A DNA stretch of 64,000 bases from Solirubrobacter taibaiensis (GCA_027587225.1 JAPDDQ010000010.1:1-64000), one strand, 5' to 3'; numbered from the stretch's first letter, positions 16,265-25,224 are shown. The notes: a model not told the origin generated them from the sequence alone. Numbers and translations: made by a program.

Positions 16265-17706
16265 GCATCACCGTCGTCCGCGAGTTCCGCAACCTCGTCG
16301 GCGGCGAGCTCGTCGACGCGATCGACGGCGGGACGCGGGAGATCCTCAACCCCGCGAACGGCGAGGTCATCGGGCGCGTGCCCGAGGGAACGCAGGCCGA
16401 CGTCGAGCGGGCGATCGCCGCGGCGCGCGCGGCCCGTGTGTCGTGGGGTTCGACGACGCCCGCCCAGCGGATGGACGCGCTGCTCGCGCTCGCGACCGCG
16501 GTGGAGGTGCACGCCGACGAGCTGGCCGCGCTGGAGGTGGCGAACGTCGGCAAGCCGCGCTCGCTGGCCGACGAGGAGCTGCCGATCTGCAGCGACGAGC
16601 TGCGCTTCTTCGCCGGTGCCGCGCGCACCATGCACGCACCGGCCGCGGGCGAGTACAGCCCGACGCACACGTCGTTCGTGCGCCGCGAGCCGGTCGGGAT
16701 CGTCGGCCAGATCGCGCCGTGGAACTACCCGCTGATGATGGCGATCTGGAAGATCGCGCCGGCGCTCGCGACGGGCAACGTCGTGGTCTTGAAGCCGTCG
16801 GAGATCACGCCGCTCAGCACGCTGCGGCTCGCCGAGCTCGCGGCGGAGATCTTCCCGCCCGGCGTGCTGAACGTGATCACGGGCGAGGGCGATCCGGTCG
16901 GTCGCGGCATCGTCACGCACCGCGACGTCGCGCTGGTCTCGCTGACCGGCAGCGTGCCCACCGGCAAGTGGATCGCGCGCGCCGCGGCGGACTCGCTCAA
17001 GCGCGTGCACCTGGAGCTCGGCGGCAAGGCGCCGGTCGTGGTGCTCGACGACGCCGATCCGGCCAAGGTCGCCGCCGGCCTGCGCGTGGCGAGCTTCTGC
17101 AACTCGGGCCAGGATTGCACGGCCGCCACGCGCGTGATCGCCACACCGGGCGTGTACGAGGCGCTGCTCGAAGAGCTCGTGCCGGCCGTCGCTTCACTGC
17201 ACGTCGGCGATCCCGCCGAGGGCGCCGCGATCGAGATGGGTCCGGTCGTCTCGGCCGCTCAGCAGCAGCGCGTGCTCGGGTTCCTCGACCGCGCGGTGGA
17301 CGGCGGCGCGAACCTCCTGCTCGGCGGCTCCGCCGGCCGCAGCACCGGCTACTTCGTCGAGCCGACGATCGTCACCGGCGTCGGGCAGGACGCCGAGATC
17401 GTCCAAGGCGAAGTGTTCGGACCAGTGGTGACGGTGCAGCGCGTGGCCGACGCCGACGAGGCGATCCGCTTCGCCAACGACGTGCCGTACGGGCTCGCGG
17501 CCTCGATCTGGACGCGCGACATCGGGCGGGCGATGAACGCGATCCGCACGCTGGACTTCGGCTGCGTGTGGGTCAACGACCACCTGCCGTTCCTGTCGGA
17601 GATGCCGCACGGCGGGTTCAAGGAGTCGGGCTACGGCAAGGATCTGTCCACCTATGCGCTCGAGGACTACACGCGCGTCAAGCACGCCATGATCAACTTG
17701 GACTGA
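16261..17706 (+). CDS. Aldehyde dehydrogenase, gamma-aminobutyraldehyde dehydrogenase-like
   Basis: This is a 481-aa enzyme with Glu in HLELGGKAP (about E252), nucleophile Cys in FCNSGQDCTAATR (about C286) and WNYPLMMAIWKIAPALATGN in the cofactor fold. The C-terminus ESGYGKDLSTYALEDYTRVKH resembles bacterial aminobutyraldehyde dehydrogenases (PatD type), which act on omega-amino aldehydes. In this operon it would oxidise the semialdehyde formed by the phospholyase encoded two genes later. Start ATG 16261 overlaps the previous stop (ATGA). Confidence 0.9.
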   Translation: MSITVVREFRNLVGGELVDAIDGGTREILNPANGEVIGRVPEGTQADVERAIAAARAARVSWGSTTPAQRMDALLALATAVEVHADELAALEVANVGKPRSLADEELPICSDELRFFAGAARTMHAPAAGEYSPTHTSFVRREPVGIVGQIAPWNYPLMMAIWKIAPALATGNVVVLKPSEITPLSTLRLAELAAEIFPPGVLNVITGEGDPVGRGIVTHRDVALVSLTGSVPTGKWIARAAADSLKRVHLELGGKAPVVVLDDADPAKVAAGLRVASFCNSGQDCTAATRVIATPGVYEALLEELVPAVASLHVGDPAEGAAIEMGPVVSAAQQQRVLGFLDRAVDGGANLLLGGSAGRSTGYFVEPTIVTGVGQDAEIVQGEVFGPVVTVQRVADADEAIRFANDVPYGLAASIWTRDIGRAMNAIRTLDFGCVWVNDHLPFLSEMPHGGFKESGYGKDLSTYALEDYTRVKHAMINLD

Positions 17707-18671
17707 TGAGCGCCCTCGGCGAGCTCGAAGCCGACCATGTCGTCATGCCGGACGCGGAGGCGGTCGCCCTCGCGCGCCGGCTGTGGGGGCTGGAGGTCGA
17801 CGGCGCCGAGCGGCTCGCCACCGAGCAGGACGACACGTTCCGGCTCGACGAGCAGTTCATCCTGAAGGTGTCGAACCCCGCGCAGGGCTTCGACGAGGTC
17901 GACCTCGAGTGCCGGGCGATGGTCCACGCGGGCGAGCGTGGCGTTCCGGTGCCACGCCTGCTCGGCGGGCCGGAGGCGATCCGCGACGCGGCCGGGCAGG
18001 ACCGGGTGGCGCGCGTGATGGAGTTCCTGGCCGGGACGCCGCTGGACTCGACCGGGTCCACGGCCGCGGAGCGCGAGCGCGTGGGGGAGACACTCGCGGC
18101 GCTGCGGCTCGCCCTGGCGGACTTCTCCCATCCGGCGCAGGGGCGCCGGTGCGCGTGGGACCTCGCGCATCTGCCGGAACTGGCACCGCTGCTGGACGTG
18201 GTGCCGGATCGCGACGGGCTGCTGCGCGCCGGCTTCGAGCGGTACGTGCAGGAGGTCGCCCCGCACGTGCCCGGCCTCCGCCACCAGGTGCTGCACAACG
18301 ACTTCAGCCGGTCGAACCTGATCGTCGATCATGAGGCCCGCGAGTTCGTGACCGGCGTGATCGACTTCGGCGACACCGTGCACACCGCGATCGCGATCGA
18401 CGTGTCCACGGCGCTGCTCAACCAGCTTCCGCGCGAGCCCGTGGACGACCTGCTGGCCGACGCGCACGACGTGCTGCGCGGCTACCGGCGCGTGGCCGAC
18501 CTGGACGACCTGGAGCTCGAACTGCTGCCCGGGCTCGTGATGGGCCGCGTGATCGCGCGGGCGCTGATCACGCTCCACCGCGCGGAGAAGCTGCCGCACA
18601 ACCGCACGTACATCCTGCGCAACACCGAGCCGGGCTGGATGCAGCTCGAATGGTTCATGGAGAGACGATGA
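17706..18671 (+). CDS. Hydroxylysine kinase-like aminoglycoside phosphotransferase family protein
   Basis: This 321-aa protein-kinase-fold small-molecule kinase has the Brenner motif HNDFSRSNLIV (about H197/D199/N204), metal-binding IDFGD (about D220) and FILKVSN with the nucleotide-site Lys (about K54). Its layout (QDDTFRLDEQFILKVSN at the front, WDLAHLPEL, YILRNTEPGWMQLEWF at the end) resembles human HYKK, 5-hydroxylysine kinase, more than antibiotic kinases. The gene starts on the last base of the ALDH stop (TGATG) and overlaps the class III aminotransferase-fold gene. That partner resembles phospho-hydroxylysine/phosphoethanolamine phospholyases, which supports a kinase for a hydroxy-amine. 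Antibiotic resistance is unlikely. Confidence 0.8.
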   Translation: MSALGELEADHVVMPDAEAVALARRLWGLEVDGAERLATEQDDTFRLDEQFILKVSNPAQGFDEVDLECRAMVHAGERGVPVPRLLGGPEAIRDAAGQDRVARVMEFLAGTPLDSTGSTAAERERVGETLAALRLALADFSHPAQGRRCAWDLAHLPELAPLLDVVPDRDGLLRAGFERYVQEVAPHVPGLRHQVLHNDFSRSNLIVDHEAREFVTGVIDFGDTVHTAIAIDVSTALLNQLPREPVDDLLADAHDVLRGYRRVADLDDLELELLPGLVMGRVIARALITLHRAEKLPHNRTYILRNTEPGWMQLEWFMERR

Positions 18672-19942
18672 CCCGCGCACGTGGCCGGATGAACAACGCG
18701 TTCGACCCCTCGGACACCGAGCGACTCGACCCGCAGACGCGCGAGCTCGTGCGCGAGCGTGGCGAGCGACTCGGGCCCGCCTACCGGCTCTTCTACACCG
18801 ACCCGGTGCACGTCGTGCGCGGGCTCGGAACCCGGCTGTGGGACGCCGACGGGAACGAGTACCTCGACGCATACAACAACGTCGTCTCCGTCGGCCACGC
18901 ACACCCGCGCGTGGTGGCCGCCGTGACCGAGCAGATGTCCACGCTGTGCACGCACACGCGCTACCTGCACGAGGACATCGTTCGGTACGCCGGTGAGCTC
19001 CTCGACTCGTTCGGCGGCGAGATCGGCGCGGGCCACGCCATGTTCACCTGCACCGGCTCCGAGGCCAACGACCTCGCGCTCCGGATTGCCAGGTACCGCA
19101 CCGGCCGCGACGGCGTGATCATCACCGACGAGGCCTACCACGGCAATTCCGCGCAGACGGCGGAGATCTCCGCTTCGCTGGGCGAGCACTCGCCGCTCGG
19201 CACGTGGGTGCGCCAGGTGCGCGTGGAGCATCTCGCCGAGGACGTGCGCGCGGCGGCCGCCGACCTGCATCGTCACGGCAACGGCGTGGCGGCCTTCATC
19301 GTCGACTCGGCGTTCAGCTCGGATGGCATCTACACGCACGACGTCGGGCTCGGCGCCGCCGTCGAGGCCGTACGCGACGCGGGCGGCCTGTTCATCGCCG
19401 ACGAGGTCCAGTCCGGCTTCGGCCGGCTCGGCGACGGCCTGTGGGGCTACGCGCGCCACGGCGTCGACCCCGACATCGTCACGCTGGGCAAGCCGATGGG
19501 CAACGGGTTCCCGGTCGCCGGCCTCGCCGTCCGGCGCGAGGTCGTCGCCGACTTCGGACACGACGTCCGCTACTTCAACACGTTCGGCGGGAACACCGTC
19601 GCGATCGCGGTCGCGCAGGCGGTGCTCGACGTCATCCGCGACGAGCAGTTGGTGGAGAACTCGCGCCGGGTCGGCTCCGAGCTCCGGGCCGGGCTCGTCG
19701 CGCTGCGGGAGCGCCACCCGGAACTGCTGGGCGAGATCCGCGGTAGCGGGCTGTACGTGGGCGTCGACACGCCGGACGCGGCCGCGATCGTGAACGGGTT
19801 GCGCGCGCGCCGCGTGCTCATCTCCGCCACCGGCCCCGCGGGCAACACGCTGAAGATCCGCCCGCCGCTGGTGTTCAGCGCCGACGACGTCGAGCTGATC
19901 CTCGACGCGCTCGACGCGGTGCTCGCTCAACCGAACGACTGA
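18668..19942 (+). CDS. Class III PLP enzyme resembling phospho-amino-alcohol phospholyases (PHYKPL/ETNPPL)
   Basis: This is a 424-aa fold-type I PLP protein with Schiff-base Lys about K275 (IVTLGKPMGNG), cofactor Asp about D245 (FIADEVQSGFGR) and CTGSEANDLALRIAR. Stretches such as FYTDPVHVVRG, LDAYNNVVSVGHAHP, TRYLHEDIVRYA, YFNTFGGN and RVLIS.TGP..N.LKIRPP closely follow human ETNPPL/PHYKPL. Those enzymes do not transaminate: they eliminate phosphate and ammonia from O-phosphoethanolamine or 5-phosphohydroxylysine to leave an aldehyde. A kinase immediately upstream and an ALDH in the same operon fit that chemistry. An ordinary omega-aminotransferase remains possible. The chosen ATG 18668 overlaps the kinase stop; a Met seven codons on is an alternative. 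Confidence 0.82.
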   Translation: MTRARGRMNNAFDPSDTERLDPQTRELVRERGERLGPAYRLFYTDPVHVVRGLGTRLWDADGNEYLDAYNNVVSVGHAHPRVVAAVTEQMSTLCTHTRYLHEDIVRYAGELLDSFGGEIGAGHAMFTCTGSEANDLALRIARYRTGRDGVIITDEAYHGNSAQTAEISASLGEHSPLGTWVRQVRVEHLAEDVRAAAADLHRHGNGVAAFIVDSAFSSDGIYTHDVGLGAAVEAVRDAGGLFIADEVQSGFGRLGDGLWGYARHGVDPDIVTLGKPMGNGFPVAGLAVRREVVADFGHDVRYFNTFGGNTVAIAVAQAVLDVIRDEQLVENSRRVGSELRAGLVALRERHPELLGEIRGSGLYVGVDTPDAAAIVNGLRARRVLISATGPAGNTLKIRPPLVFSADDVELILDALDAVLAQPND

Positions 19943-20313
19943 CCCGCCGCGCGCTCGACGGCCACGCGGTAGACGATCCGCTCCTCGCCGCGCGGGTACG
20001 GGCCGCCGACGTACTTGGTCGAGATGCGGTCGACGATCGCCCACGCCTCGTCCCCCTCGACCCGCTCCGCGACGCGTCCGCGCAGGTACGCCATGTGGAA
20101 CGGGTTGTCGGTGGCGGTCAGCGAGATGGCGAGCCGGCCATCGCGGTCAAGGTTGCGCGCCTTCCGCGACCCGGGGCCGGTCAGGAAGACCACGTGATCG
20201 CCGTCGGTGTCGACCCAGACGGGGACGCTGTGCGGCGCGCCGTCGGGCAGCAGCGTGGCGACGTGGGCGATGTTCTTGGCTTCCAGGAGCGTGCGGACGT
20301 CTGCGGGGATCAT
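19927..20313 (-). CDS. PPOX-class (pyridoxamine 5'-phosphate oxidase-fold) F420-dependent-type protein
   Basis: This 128-aa single-domain split-barrel protein has NIAHVATLLPDGAPHSVPVW, VVFLTGPGSRKARNLDRDGR and MAYLRGRVAE, typical of the small TIGR-type PPOX class proteins that bind F420 or FMN in actinobacteria. Its substrate is unknown. It converges on the phospholyase gene with a 16-base overlap and lies downstream of an ALDH gene on the same strand. Confidence 0.88.
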   Translation of the reverse strand: MIPADVRTLLEAKNIAHVATLLPDGAPHSVPVWVDTDGDHVVFLTGPGSRKARNLDRDGRLAISLTATDNPFHMAYLRGRVAERVEGDEAWAIVDRISTKYVGGPYPRGEERIVYRVAVERAAGQSFG

Positions 20314-20350
20314 GGCCTTTAAGACGCCGGCGCACGCCCGGATTCATCGG

Positions 20351-21823
20351 TCAGCCCAACGTGAACGGGTCCCGCGTCGCGCCGGAGGTCTCGATCCAGA
20401 TCGAGCGCGTCTCGGTGTACTCGCGCAGCACGTCGTACCCGTTCTCGCGGCCGATCCCGGACGCGCCGAAGCCGCCGAAGGGCACGTTGGGCCCGACGAC
20501 GCGGTAGGCGTTGATCCACACCGTGCCGGCGCGCAGGCGCTGGGCGACGCGCATCGCGCGGCGGATGTCCAGTGTCCACACCGAGCCCGCGAGCCCGTAC
20601 TGGGTGTCGTTGGCCAGCGCGACCGCCTCGTCCTCGTCGGTGAACGTCATGGCGGCCACGACCGGGCCGAAGATCTCCTCGCGCACGGCGGGCGAGTCGC
20701 GGTTCACGCCTGTGAGCAGTGTCGGCTGCACGAAGTAGCCGCCCAGGTCCGATGGCCCGCCGCCGCACGCGGCCGTCGCGCCCTGGTCCAGCGCCGCTTT
20801 GAGGATGCCGGTGACCTTCTCGAACTGCTGGGCGTTGGCGAGCGGACCCATCTCCGTCGCCTCCTCCAGCGGGTTGCCGAGGACGATCTCGCGCGCCCGC
20901 GCGGCGACACGTTCGACCAGCTCGTCGTGGACGTCCGCGTGCACGATCAGCCGCGAGCCCGCCATGCACGTCTGCCCCGTCGCGGCGAACACGCCCGCGA
21001 TCACGCCGTTGGCCGCCGCTTCGAGGTCCGCGTCCGGGAACACGACCTGCGCGGACTTGCCGCCGAGCTCGAGCGTGACCCGGGCCAGGTGCGACGTCGC
21101 ACCCTCGGCCACGTCGATGCCGGTCTTGGTCGAGCCCGTGAACGCGACCTTGTCGACGCCTGGGTGGCGCACCAACGCGCGACCGACGTCCGGGCCGTTG
21201 CCGGTGATCACGTTGAACACGCCGTCCGGGATGCCGGCCTCGGTCACGAGGCGGGCGAGCTCCAAGGCCGTCACCGGCGTGTGATCGCTCGGCTTGACCA
21301 CCATCGTGCAGCCGGTCGCGAGCGCCGGGGCGAGCTTCCACGTCAGCAGCAGGAGCGGCGAGTTCCATGGCACCACGGCCGCCACGACACCCACGGGCAC
21401 ACGCTGCGTGAACGTCACGAAGTTCGGCTTGTCCGACGGGATCGATTCGCCCGCGAGCTTGTCCGCCCAGCCCGCGAAGTACCGGTACCAAGACGGCAGC
21501 AGCCGCATCTGCCCGCTGAACTCGCGCAGGAGCTTGCCGCTGTCGCGCGATTCAAGCTCGGCGAGCCGGTCGGCGTCGCGCTCGATCACGTCGGCGAGCT
21601 TGTGCATCAGCCGCGAGCGCTCGAACCCGGTCTTCGCGCCCCACTCACCCTCGAACGCCGCGCGGGCGGCGCGCACCGCACGGTCGACGTCGGCCGCGTC
21701 GGCGTCGGGCACCCGCGCCCAAGGCTCGCCCGTGTACGGGTCGACGGTCTCGTAGAAGGAACCGTTCGCGGGCGCGACCTCCGTCCCGCCCACGTGAAGG
21801 TCGTACTGCGCGATCGCGGCCAT
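20351..21823 (-). CDS. Aldehyde dehydrogenase family protein
   Basis: This 490-aa enzyme has Glu in TLELGGKSAQ (about E252) and the nucleophile Cys in ATGQTCMAGSR (about C286), with VPWNSPLLLLTWKLAPALATG and FTGSTKTGI in the NAD fold. It resembles the betaine/hydroxymuconic/phenylacetaldehyde dehydrogenase group. ATG 21823 was chosen over upstream in-frame codons because it matches the usual N-terminal length. It is the third ALDH within 11 kb and is followed by a PPOX-class gene on the same strand. Confidence 0.92.
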   Translation of the reverse strand: MAAIAQYDLHVGGTEVAPANGSFYETVDPYTGEPWARVPDADAADVDRAVRAARAAFEGEWGAKTGFERSRLMHKLADVIERDADRLAELESRDSGKLLREFSGQMRLLPSWYRYFAGWADKLAGESIPSDKPNFVTFTQRVPVGVVAAVVPWNSPLLLLTWKLAPALATGCTMVVKPSDHTPVTALELARLVTEAGIPDGVFNVITGNGPDVGRALVRHPGVDKVAFTGSTKTGIDVAEGATSHLARVTLELGGKSAQVVFPDADLEAAANGVIAGVFAATGQTCMAGSRLIVHADVHDELVERVAARAREIVLGNPLEEATEMGPLANAQQFEKVTGILKAALDQGATAACGGGPSDLGGYFVQPTLLTGVNRDSPAVREEIFGPVVAAMTFTDEDEAVALANDTQYGLAGSVWTLDIRRAMRVAQRLRAGTVWINAYRVVGPNVPFGGFGASGIGRENGYDVLREYTETRSIWIETSGATRDPFTLG

Positions 21824-21890
21824 GCCGCGAGCATACGCCTCGACAGATGTCGTCTTGAAAGCGGTGGACTGCGTCGACACGCTGCGCGCT

Positions 21891-22502
21891 GTGAAAGCCC
21901 TGACCGTGATCCTGACCTCAGCGGTACTCGCCCTCGCCGGCGCTCCGGCCGCCCATTCGGCCGACCTGCAGACCTGCCGTTCTGAGTCCGCGTCGTCGGA
22001 CGCGCCGGGCTACAAGCGCTTGGGGCGCCCTGTGCGCAGCGCGCTCGGCCCGGACGCCAAGGCCTATCTCGGCGCGCAGTACACCGCGACCTGGCTCCAA
22101 GCTGACGACGCGGGCTGGTACGTCGGCGTCGCGCCCGGCAAGCGGTCGCTCAAGCAGACGCGCGCATGGGTGGCGGCGTGGGTCGAGCGGCACTATCAGG
22201 GCGAGGACGCGAAGCTGATCCGCTCGCGCCTGCACGTGATCCGGCAGCCGTACGGCATGGCCGAGCTGCGAGAGGTCGGCAGCCAGATCTACGAACGGCT
22301 CGCCGAGCAGGGGCTCGGCCCGCAGGTCAACTGGGGCGGCGATGAGGCATGCACGCTCTCGGACGCCTACCGCTCCGAGATCACCCTGTATGCGGATTCC
22401 ACGCGGGCCGATCTGCGCGAGATGCGGCGGGAGCTGGCCGACCTCGGTGACCGCGTGCGGGTCACGCGCGTCAACTACGAGATGGACGACTCCGTCGACT
22501 GA
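21891..22502 (+). CDS. Secreted protein of unknown function
   Basis: This is a 203-aa protein. GTG 21891 gives a clear signal peptide (MKALTVILTSAVLALAGAPAAHSA); in-frame codons from 21822 would only add sequence ahead of it. The mature protein has two Cys and a central region with WYVGVAPGKRSL and WVAAWVERHYQGED, then a helical C-terminus. I do not recognise a family. It abuts, tail to tail, a TetR gene (three-base gap). Confidence 0.65.
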   Translation: MKALTVILTSAVLALAGAPAAHSADLQTCRSESASSDAPGYKRLGRPVRSALGPDAKAYLGAQYTATWLQADDAGWYVGVAPGKRSLKQTRAWVAAWVERHYQGEDAKLIRSRLHVIRQPYGMAELREVGSQIYERLAEQGLGPQVNWGGDEACTLSDAYRSEITLYADSTRADLREMRRELADLGDRVRVTRVNYEMDDSVD

Positions 22503-22505
22503 GCA

Positions 22506-23096
22506 TCAGCCGCCGATGGCGGACATGCCCGCCTCGGCGAACGTCACGGCGTCGCCGAGCAGCCGCTCGATCTCGGCCTGATCGAGCGTGCCGCCCTGTT
22601 CGGCCGCGGCCGTCTCCACGACCTCCATGACCGCCATCAGCGACGCGGCCGTGAACGCCGCGGTGGCGCGGCGATCCGGCCCCAGCTCGACGACGAGCGC
22701 CTCGGCGAGGATCGCCTCCAAGTCCTGGTGGAGCGCGAGCCGGCGTGCGCCGACCGTCGGCGCGTCGCGCGCGAGCCGCACCTGCAACACGAGCTCCGGT
22801 TCGATCCAGCCCCCGAGTTCGACGAGGGCGAGCAGCCACGCGCGGAACGCGGCGGTGGTGCGCCCGCCGGGCGCCAGCGCGCCACGCAGCGCTTCGACGG
22901 CCAGGTGCGCGTCGCCGAAGACGATGTCTTCCTTCGTCGCGAAGTAGTTCAGCACCGTCGCGCGCGACACCTGCGCGGCCTCGGCGATCTGGTCGATGGT
23001 CGTCGCCGTGAACCCGCGCTCGTCGAACAGCCGCATGCCCGCGTCGCGGATCGCGAGTCGCGTCGCCTGCTTCTTGCGTTCGCGGAGTCCAGCCAT
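22506..23096 (-). CDS. TetR/AcrR family transcriptional regulator
   Basis: This 196-aa protein has a classical TetR head (RKKQATRLAIRDAGMRLF, FTATTIDQIAEAAQVSRATVLNYFATKEDI) and a helical effector domain. I chose ATG 23096 because it begins at the usual MAGLRERKK; an upstream in-frame start at 23120 would place coding sequence inside the promoter. It is divergent from an MMPL transporter across an AT-rich 73-base gap containing inverted repeats, so it most likely represses that exporter in response to its substrate. Confidence 0.92.
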   Translation of the reverse strand: MAGLRERKKQATRLAIRDAGMRLFDERGFTATTIDQIAEAAQVSRATVLNYFATKEDIVFGDAHLAVEALRGALAPGGRTTAAFRAWLLALVELGGWIEPELVLQVRLARDAPTVGARRLALHQDLEAILAEALVVELGPDRRATAAFTAASLMAVMEVVETAAAEQGGTLDQAEIERLLGDAVTFAEAGMSAIGG

Positions 23097-23110
23097 GCCC
23101 AAATAATAAC

Positions 23111-23162
23111 ACTGAGACAAAAATTAGACTCAGTTGACTTTTAGCCTAAGTCTATGTACCTT
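23111..23162. promoter_or_regulatory. TetR/MMPL divergent promoter-operator
   Basis: This is an AT-rich island in GC-rich DNA. ACTGAG (23111-23116) and CTCAGT (23129-23134) form an inverted repeat with a 12-base spacer, and TAGACT/AGTCTA forms a wider one. TTGACT (23134-23139) and TACCTT (23157-23162), 17 bases apart, make a good promoter for the transporter. It would start transcription at or beside ATG 23170, that is, a leaderless mRNA. On the other strand TATTAT lies just before the TetR start. Confidence 0.6.
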
Positions 23163-23169
23163 CCCATCC

Positions 23170-25224
23170 ATGACCTCCCTCCTCTCCTGGCTCGCCTCCG
23201 TGATGGGACGCCGTCCCCGGATCGCCACGTTCGCCGTGCTGTTCGCCGTGATCGCGCTGATCGGCGGCGGCATGGCCGTCGGCGGCGCCTTCAAGGACGA
23301 CTTCACGGTCCCCGGCATCGAGTCCCAAGCGGCGCAGGACCTGCTCGAAAAGCGGTTCCCCCAGCAGTCCGGCACCAGCGCGGTCGTCGTGTTCAGCTCC
23401 GACGACGCCAAGCTCTCCTCCGACGCACTCGCCCCGACGCTGAAGAAGATCGAGGGCCAGCCCCACGTCACGACGGTCGATCCGCTCCGCACGTCCGAGG
23501 ACGGTCGGACCGCCTTCGCCACCGTCAGCTACGACCAGGACGCGACCGATCTCGGCGCGGACGCCCGCAAGCAGCTCGAGACCGCCACGACGAAGCTCCC
23601 CGCCGGCGTGGAGGTCGCGATGTCGGGTGAGCCGATCGACGGCGCCGCCACCGGCGGGTTCCCGATCGGTGAGCTCGCCGGCCTGCTGATCGCCGTCGCG
23701 CTGCTGATCGCGGTGCTCAAGAGCGTCCGCGCCGCCCGCAACGCGCTCGGCACCGCCCTGGTTGGAGTCGCCGCCGGCTTCGGCGTGCTGATGTGGGTCG
23801 CCGCGTTCACCGACGTCCCGGGCCTGGCTCCGACGCTCGGCGGCATGCTCGGCCTCGGCGCCGGCATCGACTACGCGCTGCTGCTCACCGCTCGCCAGCA
23901 GGAGGAGCTGCGCAAGGGCCGTGACCCGCGCGACGCCGCCCGCCGCTCGAACAAGACCGCGGGCGAGTCGGCGCTGACCGCCGCGGGCATCGTGCTCGTC
24001 TCGATCTCCGGCCTGCTCGTCACCGGCATCCCGTTCGTCGGCCGCGCCGGCGTGGCCGCCGGTCTGGTCGTGCTCGTCTGCGCCGTCGTCTGCGTCACGC
24101 TCCTCCCCGCGCGTTTCGCGAAGGCCGGCGACAAGCTGCTCCCCAAGCGCGAGCGCACGGCGAGCGAAACGAAGACCTACAACGCCCCGTTTGCGACCAA
24201 GCGCCCCGTGTTCGCGCTGCTCGCCGCCGCCCTGGTGACCGGCGCGCTCGCCGCTCCCGCCGCCGGCCTGCAGCTCGGCCAGCCGGACGACCGCAACCTC
24301 GGCACCGACGCCACGCAGCGCCAGGCGTACGACCAGCTCGCCGCCGGGTTCGGCGCGGGCGTCAACGGCCCGCTCGTGCTGGCCGTCTCCAGCCCTGAGA
24401 AGGCGTCGCTCGCGAAGCTCACCGCCGGTCTCGAGGCCGACCGTGAGGTCGCTCGCGTCGAAAAGCCCGTGCTGAACGAGGCCGGCAACGCGGCCGTCAT
24501 CACCGTCATCCCGAAGCACGGCCCGCAGGAGACCGCTACGCGTGACCTGGTCGACCGCATCCGCGAGTCGGTCGTGCCCGCCAGCGGCGCGCAGGCCTAC
24601 GTCGGCGGCCGCACCGCTCGCTACGGCGACGAGGCAGCGAAGATCGCGTCGCGCATCCCGGTGTTCGCGGCCACCGTCGTCGGGCTCTCGTTGCTGCTCC
24701 TGCTGATCGCGTTCCGCAGTTGGCGCATCTCGGTGATGTCCGCCGTGTTCAACCTGGCCTCGATCGCGGCCGCCTACGGCGTCATCACGCTCGCGTTCCA
24801 GACTCAGACGGGCGCGTCACTGCTGGGCGTCGAGCAGCAGCCGGTGGTCCCGTACGTGCCGCTGTTCATGTTCGCGATCCTCTTCGGCCTGTCCACCGAC
24901 TACAACGTCTTCCTCATCTCGCGCGTGAAGGAAGAGTGGGGTCGCCACAGCGATCATCGCGTCGCGATCGCCACGGCGTGCGGCGGCACGAAGCGCATCA
25001 TCACCGCCGCCGGCGCGATCATGATCGCGGTCTTCATGGGCTTCGCCACCGATCACGACCCGGTGATCAAGATGACCGGCATCGGCCTCGCGTCCGCGGT
25101 GCTCGTCGACGTCACGCTCGTGCGCCTGTTCATGGCCCCTGCCGCCCTCACGTTGATGGGGGACAAGCTGTGGCCGGCTCGCCGGCAGCGGAGCGAGGCG
25201 GGCGCATTCGCGCGCGCACAATAA
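23170..25224 (+). CDS. MMPL family RND-type transporter
   Basis: This 684-aa polytopic membrane protein has the two-fold RND layout: TM1 about 15-36, a soluble loop (about 40-165), a TM2-6 block (about 165-330), TM7 (about 355-375), a second loop and a last TM block (about 505-665). LGLGAGIDYALLL and FGLSTDYNVFLIS are the paired conserved Asp-Tyr motifs that carry proton coupling in MMPL proteins. Members export lipids, siderophores or drugs. I chose ATG 23170 over a TTG at 23134, which lies within the promoter. The divergent TetR gene probably controls it. Its 3' end overlaps the convergent DedA-like gene by 77 bases. Confidence 0.92.
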   Translation: MTSLLSWLASVMGRRPRIATFAVLFAVIALIGGGMAVGGAFKDDFTVPGIESQAAQDLLEKRFPQQSGTSAVVVFSSDDAKLSSDALAPTLKKIEGQPHVTTVDPLRTSEDGRTAFATVSYDQDATDLGADARKQLETATTKLPAGVEVAMSGEPIDGAATGGFPIGELAGLLIAVALLIAVLKSVRAARNALGTALVGVAAGFGVLMWVAAFTDVPGLAPTLGGMLGLGAGIDYALLLTARQQEELRKGRDPRDAARRSNKTAGESALTAAGIVLVSISGLLVTGIPFVGRAGVAAGLVVLVCAVVCVTLLPARFAKAGDKLLPKRERTASETKTYNAPFATKRPVFALLAAALVTGALAAPAAGLQLGQPDDRNLGTDATQRQAYDQLAAGFGAGVNGPLVLAVSSPEKASLAKLTAGLEADREVARVEKPVLNEAGNAAVITVIPKHGPQETATRDLVDRIRESVVPASGAQAYVGGRTARYGDEAAKIASRIPVFAATVVGLSLLLLLIAFRSWRISVMSAVFNLASIAAAYGVITLAFQTQTGASLLGVEQQPVVPYVPLFMFAILFGLSTDYNVFLISRVKEEWGRHSDHRVAIATACGGTKRIITAAGAIMIAVFMGFATDHDPVIKMTGIGLASAVLVDVTLVRLFMAPAALTLMGDKLWPARRQRSEAGAFARAQ

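Noticed and set aside
17706..18671. Aminoglycoside resistance kinase
   Set aside because: Overall layout fits hydroxylysine-kinase relatives and it is coupled to a phospholyase-like gene in a catabolic operon.
23134..23169. TTG 23134 as the MMPL start
   Set aside because: It would place coding sequence over the -35 and -10 boxes and the inverted repeats. ATG 23170 directly precedes the usual short N-terminus.
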